Assembly: GCA_904374465.1 (NCBI GenBank)
Contig: CAJFFY010000011.1
Span: 1 to 64,000, forward strand
Length of the DNA: 64,000 nucleotides
Direction of reading: 5' to 3'
Source: an uncultured Subdoligranulum sp.
Lineage (GTDB): Bacteria; Bacillota; Clostridia; Oscillospirales; Ruminococcaceae
The stretch's first letter is position 1, and each line of letters opens with the position of its first letter. The position numbers and the translations under genes were made by a program. The notes beneath the pieces were generated by a model. That model was not told the origin of the DNA and made no database searches. It worked only from the letters and a program-made list of their open reading frames with translations. This document shows positions 42,445 through 51,275 of the stretch, piece after piece.

Positions 42445-43545
42445 TCAGGCGCCGGACAGGGGAACCAGCAGCGCTGCCGCCACATAGAGCAGGTACAGTG
42501 CCAAGCAAAGAATCCCTTGCCAGCGGAAGAGCCGGCGGCATAACAGGGGCGGCAGCAGCAACACCAGAGCGATGGCCGCGCAGACCGGCAGATCGTAGTG
42601 GCGGAACTGGGACCCGAAGGGCAGACGCTGGCGGTACATCAGGCTGGAGATGGGCAGCGCCAGGGTCAGATTCAAAATGGCGCTGTTCAGCAGCTGGATC
42701 GGCAGGGTGCTGAGGGGATAGTACCGGCACCGCATGGAAAACCGTTTCCACACCGAGCCCAGGGGGTGGTCCAGCGCGTCGGCCAGCAGCGGCAGGCAAA
42801 ACCCAAAACTGATCAGGGTGGCTGCCCAAAGGGCCTGAATGGTACCGGTCAGGTTGGCCAGGGAAGCGGCACTGTATACCAACGCCTGGGAACCGCCGGC
42901 CAGCAGCCCCAGCCCCAGGATGACCCCGACCAGATTTTTCAGGGCGTTGCCCATGTTCATCACAGGAAACGCCATGGTGTGGGCGGTATATCCGTAAGTG
43001 GCGCTGGCGTCATGGGGCGGGGGCATTTCTGCCGAATCGGGATCCGCCGTGGAGGCGAGCGAAACGCCTTCCCCGTAGATGAAATGATGCTGGTAGACGA
43101 TGCTGATCATCACAAACAATACAAACAGGAACATCAGCAACCCGGTACCGGTGTAGCTCAGGGTGCCGTCCCGCACAAAGATTACCAGCGCCGCCACGGC
43201 GGCCAGCAGCAGCAGCGCCTTGCGGCAGAACTCTCCCCGATCCACCGTCACTTCATGCCGGGGATTGAGCAGGCAGAGCGACAGGGCCAGCCCCAGGTTC
43301 GCCACGGCACCGGCCAGCGCCGTGCCCACCGCCAGGGAGGTGATGGAAAGCCCGGCCGCCAGAAATGCCAGCATCAATTGGGGCAACGCCAGGCAGAAGG
43401 GGGCCACGGTGCCGCCCACCACCCACATGGGTAACCCGCACAGGGCGCAGCACCAGGTGGTGCAGCGCCCCGCCAGACGGCTGCCCACGGCGGTCAGCAA
43501 CAGGCCCAATCCATAAACCAGCAATGTCAGTAGGAAAACCAGCAT
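42445..43545 (-). CDS. CaCA-like (Na+/Ca2+ exchanger-type) membrane protein, divergent
   Basis: 366 residues with about ten to eleven membrane segments in two halves separated by an acidic loop (about 165-195). The first half has SITSLAVGTALAGAVANLGLA, reminiscent of the alpha repeats of sodium/calcium exchangers, but the diagnostic GN(S)P and GSN residues are poorly conserved. The assignment to the exchanger fold is therefore tentative. Start ATG at 43545 with AGGTAA upstream. Confidence 0.6.
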   Translation of the reverse strand: MLVFLLTLLVYGLGLLLTAVGSRLAGRCTTWCCALCGLPMWVVGGTVAPFCLALPQLMLAFLAAGLSITSLAVGTALAGAVANLGLALSLCLLNPRHEVTVDRGEFCRKALLLLAAVAALVIFVRDGTLSYTGTGLLMFLFVLFVMISIVYQHHFIYGEGVSLASTADPDSAEMPPPHDASATYGYTAHTMAFPVMNMGNALKNLVGVILGLGLLAGGSQALVYSAASLANLTGTIQALWAATLISFGFCLPLLADALDHPLGSVWKRFSMRCRYYPLSTLPIQLLNSAILNLTLALPISSLMYRQRLPFGSQFRHYDLPVCAAIALVLLLPPLLCRRLFRWQGILCLALYLLYVAAALLVPLSGA

Positions 43546-43557
43546 CTTCGTTTACCT

Positions 43558-43588
43558 GAAAAGGGCAGCGCATAGCGCTGCCCTTGTG
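43558..43588 (-). terminator. Weak terminator after proS
   Basis: On the minus strand AAGGGCAGCGC / GCGCTGCCCTT followed by TTCAG; modest T content. Confidence 0.6.
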
Positions 43589-43597
43589 TGTTTGTAA

Positions 43598-45037
43598 TCA
43601 GTATGCAATGCCCCAGACGACCATCTTGGTGGCGGGTTTGCCGCACACCGGGCATACATCGCTCAGGTGCTCCTGGGCAAAGGGCATGCAGCGGCTGGAC
43701 AGACCGGCCTTTTCCTTCATGGCTTCCTCGCAGGCCAGATCGCCGCACCACATGGTCTTGATGAACCCGGTGGAGGCGGCAGCCTTCTGCTGGATCTCCT
43801 CCATGGTGGTGGCGCTGGTGGTACGGGCCTCGCGGTTCTTCAGGGCGCGGTCGTACAGATCCTTCGCCAGGGCATCCAGCGCGGCGGGAATGGCCGTGGT
43901 CAGATCCTCGAACTTCACGAACTGCTTTTCGCGGTTGTCGCGGCGGACCAGTACGCACTGGCCCTGCTCGATGTCCCGGGGGCCCACTTCCAGACGGATG
44001 GGCACGCCCTTCATCTCCCACTGGGCAAACTTCCAGCCGGGCTGCTTGTCGCTGTCATCCAGCTTGACACGGGCGTATTTGCCAATTTCGTTGGCCAGTT
44101 CCCGGGTCTTTTCCAGCACACCGGGTTTATGGGCGGCTACCGGCACGATGACCACCTGCACGGGGGCGATGGCCGGCGGCAGAATCAGGCCGTCATCGTC
44201 GCCGTGGGTCATGATGATGGCGCCGATCAGGCGGCTGGACGCACCCCAGCTGGTCTGGAAGGGATACTGCAACGTGTTGTCACGGCCGGTGAAGGTCACG
44301 TCGTAGGCGCGGCTGAATTTGTCGCCGAAGTAATGGCTGGTGCCGCTCTGCAGGGCCTTGCCATCCTTCATCATCGCTTCGATGGTGTAGGTGGCTTCGG
44401 CACCGGCAAACTTTTCCTTGTCGGTCTTGCGGCCCTTGATGACGGGGATGCACAGATCATTCTCGCAGAAGTCGGCGTAGCAGTTCAGCTGCTGCTCGGT
44501 TTCGGCCTCGGCCTCGGCGGCGGTCTCGTGGATGGTGTGACCTTCCTGCCACCAGAATTCCCGGGTACGCAGGAAGGGACGGGTGGATTTCTCCCACCGC
44601 ACCACGCTGCACCACTGGTTGTACAGCATGGGCAGGTCACGGTAGCTGTGCAGCACATGGCTGAAGTGGTCGCAGAACAGCGTCTCGCTGGTGGGGCGCA
44701 CCGCAAGGCGCTCCTCCAGGGGTTCGCTGCCGCCCATGGTGACCCAGGCAACCTCGGGGGCAAAGCCGTTGACCAGTTCGCCTTCCTTTTTCAGCAGGCT
44801 TTCGGGCATCAGCATCGGCATTGCCACGTTCTCATGGCCGGTGGCCTTGAAACGGGTGTCCAGATTCTTCTGGATGTTTTCCCAGATTGCATAGCCGTAG
44901 GGGCGCAGCACCACAAAGCCCTTTACACTGGAATACTCCACCAGCTCGGCCTTGGTGCAGATATCGGTGTACCACTGGGCAAAGTCGACCTCCTGGGCGG
45001 TGATCGCTTCGACCATTTTTTTCTTATCGCTTGCCAT
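43598..45037 (-). CDS. proS: Prolyl-tRNA synthetase, archaeal/eukaryal type (type 3)
   Basis: Charges tRNA-Pro. At 479 residues it is the short form without the editing insertion found in the about 570-residue bacterial form. Class II motifs: PTSETLFCDHF, VVRWEKSTRPFLRTREFWWQEGH split across motif 2, and the anticodon-binding domain with VVIVPV. The C-terminal zinc-type region contains paired Cys (VCPVCGKPATK) and ends in Tyr, as in this subtype. GAAGGAG precedes the ATG. No T-box was seen upstream. Confidence 0.95.
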   Translation of the reverse strand: MASDKKKMVEAITAQEVDFAQWYTDICTKAELVEYSSVKGFVVLRPYGYAIWENIQKNLDTRFKATGHENVAMPMLMPESLLKKEGELVNGFAPEVAWVTMGGSEPLEERLAVRPTSETLFCDHFSHVLHSYRDLPMLYNQWCSVVRWEKSTRPFLRTREFWWQEGHTIHETAAEAEAETEQQLNCYADFCENDLCIPVIKGRKTDKEKFAGAEATYTIEAMMKDGKALQSGTSHYFGDKFSRAYDVTFTGRDNTLQYPFQTSWGASSRLIGAIIMTHGDDDGLILPPAIAPVQVVIVPVAAHKPGVLEKTRELANEIGKYARVKLDDSDKQPGWKFAQWEMKGVPIRLEVGPRDIEQGQCVLVRRDNREKQFVKFEDLTTAIPAALDALAKDLYDRALKNREARTTSATTMEEIQQKAAASTGFIKTMWCGDLACEEAMKEKAGLSSRCMPFAQEHLSDVCPVCGKPATKMVVWGIAY

Positions 45038-45070
45038 GTCTACTCCTTCACATCGTTGGGCCGCAGAAAA

Positions 45071-45307
45071 TTACAGCCGCTCCTCCAGATAATTGACCAC
45101 ATCGCCCACGGTGTGGAAGTTTTCAATGTCTTCGTCGGGAATCTCCACGCCGAATTCGTCGGACAGCGTGGTGATCATGTCGATGACGTCCAGGCTGTCG
45201 GCACCGAAATCGTTGACGATGTCACTGTCGAGGGTGATCTTTTCGGGCTCGACTTCCAGCTGGTCGGCCAGGTAATCGCGGATACGCGCAAAAACTTCGG
45301 AATCCAT
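45071..45307 (-). CDS. acpP: Acyl carrier protein
   Basis: 78 residues, four-helix carrier protein. The phosphopantetheine attachment Ser is in GADSLDVID near residue 38. It is acidic, as expected. The start at 45307 has GAAGGAG upstream. Located alone just before proS with 33 bases between; whether it serves fatty acid synthesis or another pathway is not shown, since no fab genes are near. Confidence 0.95.
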   Translation of the reverse strand: MDSEVFARIRDYLADQLEVEPEKITLDSDIVNDFGADSLDVIDMITTLSDEFGVEIPDEDIENFHTVGDVVNYLEERL

Positions 45308-45343
45308 AGGTTTAACTCCTTCTGCAAACAAATATTCATTAAA

Positions 45344-45372
45344 TATATAGCGTATCTGTCCAAGGATGTCAA
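45344..45372 (-). promoter_or_regulatory. Promoter of acpP (and proS)
   Basis: On the minus strand TTGACA (45372-45367), 17 bases, TATATA (45349-45344), about 37 bases before the acpP start. Confidence 0.75.
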
Positions 45373-45456
45373 GGGGGTGGGGGAAAAATGGGCGCAACGC
45401 CTGCCGGTGTTGAAACCGGGCCCGGCCGCATACTTTGTTCGGGGGAGTGTGATGCT

Positions 45457-46305
45457 ATGAAACTGCAGTTTACCAAAATGCACGGGGCCGGCAACGATTA
45501 CATTTACCTGGATTGTCGGCATGGCGAAATGCCACCGCATCCGGAGCAGCTGGCCCGGGAATTATCGCGCCGGCATTTTTCGGTGGGGGCCGACGGACTG
45601 ATCTGTATCGCGCCGCCGCAGCTGGCCGATGGGGATGCCACCGTGGTCATGTATAATGCCGACGGCAGCGAGGGTGCCATGTGCGGCAACGGCATCCGCT
45701 GTGTGGCTGAATATTTATACACCCACGGCCTGCAAAAGGACTGCGTCGAACTGGACACGGCCCGGGCCGGGCGCAAGACGCTCTACCGGGTGGCGCCCCA
45801 CCGGTGGCGGGCCGGGATGGGGCGGTTTTCCACCCGGGCGGCGGACCTGCCTGCTGTGGGGTTGGGCAACGGTCCGCTGCTGGATGTGCCGCTGGTGGCG
45901 GCGGGGCGCAGCTGGCGGGTGAACTGCCTGAGTATGGGCAACCCCCATTGTGTGGTGCTCTGCCGGGAAGCCCCGCCCACCGGGGTCCAGCTGGCCGAAT
46001 GGGGAAACGCCCTCCAACAACACCCGGCTTTTCCCCGGAGCATCAATGTGGAGTTCGTCCGGGCGGATGGCCCCGCGGCACTCACCGCCACCGTCTGGGA
46101 GCGGGGCAGCGGAGCTACCCTGGCCTGCGGCACCGGCGCCTGTGCGGCGGTGGCGGTACTGGTGCTGCGGGGAAATTGCCGGCGCAACGTCCCGGTCAGT
46201 GTCACGTTGCCCGGTGGAACACTGGAAGTCTGCGTGCTGGAGGATGATACGGTACTGTTGACCGGTTGTGCCCAAACGGTGTTTGAGGGAACGCTGGAAA
46301 TCTGA
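45457..46305 (+). CDS. dapF: Diaminopimelate epimerase
   Basis: Converts LL- to meso-diaminopimelate for peptidoglycan and lysine. 282 residues. N-terminal FTKMHGAGNDYIYLD; catalytic Cys pair in CGNGIRC near residue 73 and CGTGACA near residue 222. The ATG at 45457 has GGGGGAG upstream. Works with the LL-DAP aminotransferase encoded at 48173, giving the one-step aminotransferase variant of the DAP pathway. Confidence 0.96.
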   Translation: MKLQFTKMHGAGNDYIYLDCRHGEMPPHPEQLARELSRRHFSVGADGLICIAPPQLADGDATVVMYNADGSEGAMCGNGIRCVAEYLYTHGLQKDCVELDTARAGRKTLYRVAPHRWRAGMGRFSTRAADLPAVGLGNGPLLDVPLVAAGRSWRVNCLSMGNPHCVVLCREAPPTGVQLAEWGNALQQHPAFPRSINVEFVRADGPAALTATVWERGSGATLACGTGACAAVAVLVLRGNCRRNVPVSVTLPGGTLEVCVLEDDTVLLTGCAQTVFEGTLEI

Positions 46306-46326
46306 TGAACCGAAGGTTTCCCTTGC

Positions 46327-46355
46327 TTTACAGGGGAAAAAGAGCTTGTTATAAT
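46327..46355 (+). promoter_or_regulatory. Promoter of 564-residue membrane protein gene
   Basis: TTTACA at 46327-46332, 17 bases, TATAAT at 46350-46355. The -10 overlaps the ATG at 46354, which therefore cannot be the start on this transcript. Confidence 0.7.
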
Positions 46356-46392
46356 GAAAAGAACGAGGAAAGAGGAAGAAGGAAAAACGGGA

Positions 46393-48087
46393 ATGGATAT
46401 TCTTGACAAAGCGAAAAACGGGCTGCCCTCCCAAAATGGCAGCAGATTTTTTCGGGTGTTTCCCTGGGTCTGGCTGGTGGCGGCCTACGGTCTGACCATG
46501 CTGGTATTGTGCCTGCACGGGCGGGCCTATCTGGACAGCGACATGTCCAGCGAGATGGTGCTGGCCGACCTGCTGAACCAGGAGGGTGGAGTCATGTCCA
46601 CCAACTGGTGGTATTCCACCGAAATCAAGGTGTGCAGCCTGCAGATGTTTTACCAGGTAGGGCTGCGGATTTTCCCGCACGACTGGTATGCGGCGCGCAT
46701 GGTGGGGCAGGGGTTGCTTATGCTGGTGCTCCTGCTTTCCTACCTGTATGTGGGGCACGGTCTCAAGCTCCGGGGCAATGGCGTCTGGGGCGCAGCGGCG
46801 CTGGCCTGTCCCTTTGGCGTGTGGTATCTCTGGTACGGCTTTTTTGGCGGGTACTATGTGGCCTACATGATCTTTGTGCTGCTCAGTTTTGGTGCCATCC
46901 TGCACCTGATGGACCCGGCCGCCCGGTGGCGCCGGGTATTGCAATGGGTTTTGCTGGTCGGATCCGCCGGTATTTCCGGCCTGAACAGCGTCAAGGGCAT
47001 GATGGTGTTTTACCTGCCCATGGTGGCGGCCTCCCTGCTGGTGGTGTGGATCCGCTGGCATGGCCGGCCGCAGCAATTTCCCCGGCGGGAAGGCAAGCTG
47101 CTGCTCTTGTCGGTGCTGGCTTTCGCCCTGGCGGCTGCGGGATATCTGGTGAACAGTACGGTGCTGGCGGCAACCCACGCCTTTGAAAACTTTAACGGCC
47201 AATCCTGGAGTGCTTTCAGCTTTGAAAAAATGGCAGAGGGCTGGTCGCTGTTCCTCAGCCTGTTCGGATATCCGGGCGATGCCTTCTTGGACGGGGTCAT
47301 TCCGCTGCTTTCCCTGCGCGGTATCCTGGGAGCATTCGGCTTCCTGACCCTTTGCGCCATCCTGGTTTCGCTGTTCCGGCTGTTGCAGCGCTGCGGCAAA
47401 CTGCAGGATGTCCAGGCGGTCGTTCCCGTTTTGCTGGCGTGTATCTGTGTGATTCAGGGGCTGATTCTCTCCTGCACGGGAACCAGCGGCGCCGAGCCCA
47501 AACCGATGAATGCCTCTTACTGGCTGCCGGCGGTACCGTTTGTCTTCCCGGTTTTGCAGCTGGAAGGGGAAACCGAGGACTTCCGCCTGCCGTTTGCGCG
47601 CAGAGCGGCGGCACTGGCCTTTTGCCTGTGTTTTGTGGCGACAAGCATTTCGGCCACACAGCAATTCTTTGCGCAGAACTACCGCGGCAATCCTCATCTA
47701 GAAGAGGTCACCGACTGGGTGGCCCAGCAGGGCTATACCCAAGGATATGCGACGTTCTGGAACGCCAACGTGGTCACCGAGTGGTCCAGTGGCCAGCTGG
47801 AAATGTGGTGTGTACGGGATTTCAACACGATGATCACCAGCCCGCGCCTGCAAAAGATCAGCCACCAAACCCCGCCGCAGGGGGCGCTGTTTTTGCTGAC
47901 CACCCAGGCAGAACTGGAAAAGATGGGGCTCACAAATCTGTACTGGTGGTCCGATGTGGTGTATGAGGACAGCAAGGAGGAATACCAGCCGGAACAGCGG
48001 TATCTGGTCATGGCGTATGACAGTTTTGACGATATGATGACGGCGGTACAAGGGGCGCAGTCCTGGAACAATACCGCCGGGGCATAG
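46393..48087 (+). CDS. Polytopic membrane protein, probable GT-C-type glycosyltransferase
   Basis: 564 residues with about ten to eleven membrane segments and a C-terminal soluble part (about 440-560). An early acidic motif LDSDMSSEMVLADLL after the first helix resembles the Asp-containing loop of GT-C enzymes. The start at 46393 is preferred because the upstream ATG lies in the promoter -10; AAGGA is nine bases upstream. Envelope polysaccharide or lipid glycosylation is an inference from fold only. Confidence 0.68.
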   Translation: MDILDKAKNGLPSQNGSRFFRVFPWVWLVAAYGLTMLVLCLHGRAYLDSDMSSEMVLADLLNQEGGVMSTNWWYSTEIKVCSLQMFYQVGLRIFPHDWYAARMVGQGLLMLVLLLSYLYVGHGLKLRGNGVWGAAALACPFGVWYLWYGFFGGYYVAYMIFVLLSFGAILHLMDPAARWRRVLQWVLLVGSAGISGLNSVKGMMVFYLPMVAASLLVVWIRWHGRPQQFPRREGKLLLLSVLAFALAAAGYLVNSTVLAATHAFENFNGQSWSAFSFEKMAEGWSLFLSLFGYPGDAFLDGVIPLLSLRGILGAFGFLTLCAILVSLFRLLQRCGKLQDVQAVVPVLLACICVIQGLILSCTGTSGAEPKPMNASYWLPAVPFVFPVLQLEGETEDFRLPFARRAAALAFCLCFVATSISATQQFFAQNYRGNPHLEEVTDWVAQQGYTQGYATFWNANVVTEWSSGQLEMWCVRDFNTMITSPRLQKISHQTPPQGALFLLTTQAELEKMGLTNLYWWSDVVYEDSKEEYQPEQRYLVMAYDSFDDMMTAVQGAQSWNNTAGA

Positions 48088-48104
48088 GCCCGCACATCTT
48101 CTTC

Positions 48105-48133
48105 TTGCACAGGACCGCAAATTGTGGTAAATT
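48105..48133 (+). promoter_or_regulatory. Promoter of dapL
   Basis: TTGCAC at 48105-48110, 17 bases, TAAATT at 48128-48133. Confidence 0.62.
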
Positions 48134-48172
48134 AGTTTTAATTGGATATCTATACGCAAGAGGGGGATTCTT

Positions 48173-49360
48173 ATGCAACTCAATCCGCATTACGCAGAGC
48201 TGAACGAGAGCTATCTGTTCAGCACGATTGCCCATAAAGTTGCCGAGTACCAGACCGCCCATCCGGAGGCGGACGTCATCCGCCTGGGCATCGGCGATGT
48301 GACGCTGCCCCTGGCCAAGCCGGTCATCGAGGCGCTGCACAAGGCCGTGGGGGAGATGGCCCACAAGGAAACCTTCCGTGGTTACGGCCCCGAGCAGGGG
48401 TATGATTTCCTGCGGGAGGCCATCCGCAACTATTATGCCGGCCGCGGCATCGCGTTGGAGCTGGGCGAAATTTTCATCTCGGACGGTGCCAAGAGTGACC
48501 TGGGTAATCTGCTGGATCTGTTTTCGGTGAACAACACCGTGCTGGTGCCGGATCCGGTCTATCCGGTCTACGTGGACGACAACGTCATGGCCGGCCGCAC
48601 CATCCGCTACATGGCGGCCAACGCCGAAAACAATTTCCTGCCCATGCCCGACGAGACCACCCAGGCGGACATCGTCTACCTGTGCAGCCCCAACAACCCC
48701 ACCGGTGCCACCTACACCACCGCCCAGCTGGCCCAGTGGGTCCGTTGGGCCAAGGAACACCACGCCGTCATCCTGTTTGATGCGGCTTACGAGTGCTTTG
48801 TCAGCGAGGAAGGCTGTGCCCGCAGCATCTATGAGGTGGAGGGCGCCAAGGAAGTGGCGGTGGAAGTGTGCAGCTTCTCCAAGATTGCCGGCTTTACCGG
48901 CACGCGGTGCGGCTACACCGTGGTGCCCTTTGCCATCCAGTCGGAAGGCCAGAGCCTGAACAAGATGTGGCTGCGTCGGCAGACCACCAAATTCAACGGT
49001 GTGCCTTACATTGTGCAGCGGGGGGCGGAGGCAGTCTTTACCGAGGAAGGCATGCGGGAAATCCAGCAGAACCTGGACTACTACCGCAACAACGCCGCGG
49101 TCATTGCAGCGGCCCTGGACGAAGCAGGCGTGTGGTACTGCGGCGGCAAAAACAGCCCGTACATCTGGCTGCGCTGCCCCAACGGCATGGGCAGCTGGGA
49201 ATTCTTTGACTGGCTGCTGGACACCGCCCACATTGTCGGCACCCCCGGCGAGGGCTTCGGCCCCTGCGGCAAAGGCTACTTCCGCCTGACGGCGTTCGGC
49301 GACGCCCAGCGCACCAAGGAAGCCGCCGAACGGTTGAAAACGGTGTTGGCAAAACTGTAA
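48173..49360 (+). CDS. dapL: LL-diaminopimelate aminotransferase
   Basis: PLP enzyme that makes LL-diaminopimelate from tetrahydrodipicolinate and glutamate in one step. 395 residues. Motifs: IRLGIGDVTLPL near residue 36, GYGPEQGYDFLREAI, LCSPNNPTG, and the PLP Lys in CSFSKIAGFTGTRCG near residue 240. The start has AGAGGGGG upstream. The pyridoxamine oxidase-like gene follows 22 bases later. Confidence 0.97.
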   Translation: MQLNPHYAELNESYLFSTIAHKVAEYQTAHPEADVIRLGIGDVTLPLAKPVIEALHKAVGEMAHKETFRGYGPEQGYDFLREAIRNYYAGRGIALELGEIFISDGAKSDLGNLLDLFSVNNTVLVPDPVYPVYVDDNVMAGRTIRYMAANAENNFLPMPDETTQADIVYLCSPNNPTGATYTTAQLAQWVRWAKEHHAVILFDAAYECFVSEEGCARSIYEVEGAKEVAVEVCSFSKIAGFTGTRCGYTVVPFAIQSEGQSLNKMWLRRQTTKFNGVPYIVQRGAEAVFTEEGMREIQQNLDYYRNNAAVIAAALDEAGVWYCGGKNSPYIWLRCPNGMGSWEFFDWLLDTAHIVGTPGEGFGPCGKGYFRLTAFGDAQRTKEAAERLKTVLAKL

Positions 49361-49382
49361 ACCCGAATGAGGAGGGGTCGTA

Positions 49383-49793
49383 ATGAAACCGAATGAAGAA
49401 ATTATGAATTTTCTGAAGGAAAATCCCACCTTCTACCTGGCCACGGTGGACGGTTATCTGCCCCGGGTACGGCCGCTGGGCTTTGCCATGTGGTACAAGG
49501 ATCATCTGTGCCTGGCCATCGGCAAACACAAGGCCGCCTACAAACAGTTGCTGGATAACACCAATCTGGAAATCTGTGCCGCCAATGACCGCGGCGAGTG
49601 GCTGCGGGTACAGGGTACGGCCAACTTTGACAATACCCCCGAAGCCCAGGAGGCGGCCTTCAAGGTGGCACCTCAGCTGCAGGACCTGTACAACGAGGAA
49701 ACCGGCAACAAACTGGGGATTGTTTATCTGGACCATCTGTCTGCAAAACTGTTCTCCATGTCGGGGGCGGTCAAGGACATCATGAGCTATTGA
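49383..49793 (+). CDS. Pyridoxamine 5'-phosphate oxidase family protein
   Basis: 136-residue split-barrel flavin-binding protein. Family pattern: FYLATVDGYLPRVRPLGF at about 15-33, then the FMN strand region ICAANDRGEWLRVQGTA. It is too short for PdxH and belongs to the general FMN-binding split-barrel group with redox or F420/FMN roles. GAGGAGGG precedes the start. Probably cotranscribed with dapL. Confidence 0.9.
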   Translation: MKPNEEIMNFLKENPTFYLATVDGYLPRVRPLGFAMWYKDHLCLAIGKHKAAYKQLLDNTNLEICAANDRGEWLRVQGTANFDNTPEAQEAAFKVAPQLQDLYNEETGNKLGIVYLDHLSAKLFSMSGAVKDIMSY

Positions 49794-49867
49794 ATCGGTA
49801 CATCGGCGGGACCCTGCGGGGCCCCGCTTTTTTGTGCAAACTCTGAGCCGGGATTTGACCAAAAGCA

Positions 49868-49914
49868 AAAAAGAAGCTCTGCGTCACAGGACGCAGAGCT
49901 TCTTTGCTCTTTTG
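49868..49914. terminator. Bidirectional terminator
   Basis: Stem AAGAAGCTCTGCGT / ACGCAGAGCTTCTT with A tract and TTTGCTCTTTT flanks, between the flavin protein gene and mgsA. Confidence 0.88.
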
Positions 49915-49920
49915 GAAAAA

Positions 49921-50331
49921 TCAGTTGCCGTGCTGCGGGTTCAGAATGGTACGCCAATCCAGATCGCCGTGCTCCAGGCCGTGGATCAGTACTTCGGCCG
50001 TGGCGATGTTGGTGGCCACCGGGATGTTATGTACATCGCAGATGCGCAGAAGATTCATCTCGTTGGGTTCACTGGGCTTTGCACTGATGGGGTCCCGGAA
50101 GAACAACAGCATGTCCACCTCGTCGCAGGCGATGCGCGCCATGATCTGTTGGTCCCCGCCGTGGCCGCCGGGCAAAAATTTCTGCACGGTCAGCCCGGTG
50201 TTTTCCTCCACCAGGCGGCCCGTGGTGCCGGTGGCAATCAGCTGGTGCTGCGCCAAAATATGGCGATAGGCGGTACAAAACTGTACCATCAACTCCTTTT
50301 TGGAGTCGTGTGCCACCAAGGCGATTATCAT
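49921..50331 (-). CDS. mgsA: Methylglyoxal synthase
   Basis: Converts dihydroxyacetone phosphate to methylglyoxal, a phosphate-releasing bypass of lower glycolysis. 136 residues. Motifs: ALVAHDSKKE at the start, the phosphate site ATGTTG, LPGGHGGDQQI, LLFFRDP and the catalytic Asp region. AGAAGGACGG lies upstream. Last gene of the mre/min-type locus, as in many clostridia. Confidence 0.95.
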   Translation of the reverse strand: MIIALVAHDSKKELMVQFCTAYRHILAQHQLIATGTTGRLVEENTGLTVQKFLPGGHGGDQQIMARIACDEVDMLLFFRDPISAKPSEPNEMNLLRICDVHNIPVATNIATAEVLIHGLEHGDLDWRTILNPQHGN

Positions 50332-50356
50332 AACGCTACACCGTCCTTCTCAAACA

Positions 50357-51097
50357 TTAAAAGGTAAGCGGGACACGTTGCCCGCATAAACGTTTTGCCA
50401 TAGCCTGCCCGGCTACCACAGCCGGATCGCCGGGGGCCGGTATGCTGCCCTGAGCGCCTGCCTGCTGCAGTTCCCGGCTTTCGGGGATTACCGCCAGCAG
50501 CTGGGCGCCGACGGTGTCGATGCACTCGTCCAGGTCGAATACCGCCGCACGCTTGCCAAAGCTTTCCCGGGTGACCCGGTTCATCACCAGGCGCACGGCG
50601 CTTTGCGGCCGTCCGCCGCTGAGCAGCCGGTCGGCCACGATCTTGCCGTCCCGCAAAGCCACCGGGTCGGGGGTCAGCACCAGCAAAGCCTTGTCCGCCA
50701 CGGCTGCCGCGGCGGTAAAAGGCGCGCTCATGCCGGCGGCGGTGTCCAACAGGACAAAATCAAAATACGGGCGCATGGCCATCAGCAGCCGCCCCAGGGG
50801 GGCCGCTTCCACGGCACCGCCCTCGTAGGGGGCACTGATGACCGAAAGCCCGGGATACAGCGGACTGGGCACGATGGCCTTGCTGCCTTCGCACCGGCCG
50901 CATAAGACATCCTCAATATCATAGACGGTCCGCCCATAGACGCCGGCGATGATGTCCACGCTGCGCAGGCCGGAATCCAGCTCGATCAGCAGGACCTTAC
51001 GCCCCAGACGGGCCAACGAGGCCCCCAGCAGGACCGAAACGGTACTTTTACCGGTACCGCCTTTGCCGGAGCAGATCATAATGCATTGTGCGTTCAA
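50357..51097 (-). CDS. minD: MinD-like septum-site ATPase lacking C-terminal membrane helix
   Basis: 246 residues, ParA/MinD family ATPase. Deviant Walker A GKGGTGKST at about 11-19, switch I LIELDSGLRSVD (MinD-type), switch II LLDTAAGMS. Typical MinD has about 265-270 residues and ends in a basic amphipathic membrane-targeting helix. This one stops at VPLTF, right where that helix would begin. No minC or minE is adjacent. It has its own promoter. Membrane binding as in classic MinD is therefore doubtful. Confidence 0.88.
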   Translation of the reverse strand: MNAQCIMICSGKGGTGKSTVSVLLGASLARLGRKVLLIELDSGLRSVDIIAGVYGRTVYDIEDVLCGRCEGSKAIVPSPLYPGLSVISAPYEGGAVEAAPLGRLLMAMRPYFDFVLLDTAAGMSAPFTAAAAVADKALLVLTPDPVALRDGKIVADRLLSGGRPQSAVRLVMNRVTRESFGKRAAVFDLDECIDTVGAQLLAVIPESRELQQAGAQGSIPAPGDPAVVAGQAMAKRLCGQRVPLTF

Positions 51098-51153
51098 GGG
51101 CGCGCCTCCTGTACTTCGTTGGCCGCACAGAACCGCGACACTCTCTCATTGAT

Positions 51154-51182
51154 ATTCTAGCACACTTTGCCCGTGGCGACAA
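51154..51182 (-). promoter_or_regulatory. Promoter of minD-mgsA
   Basis: On the minus strand TTGTCG (51182-51177), 17 bases, TAGAAT (51159-51154). Confidence 0.6.
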
Positions 51183-51275
51183 CTGGCTTTTTGATTAAAA
51201 AAGATTGCGCATTTTTGAACGTTTTAACAACGAACCGTCTAGAATATTGTGCAAAATATGACAAGATGTTGCAAG

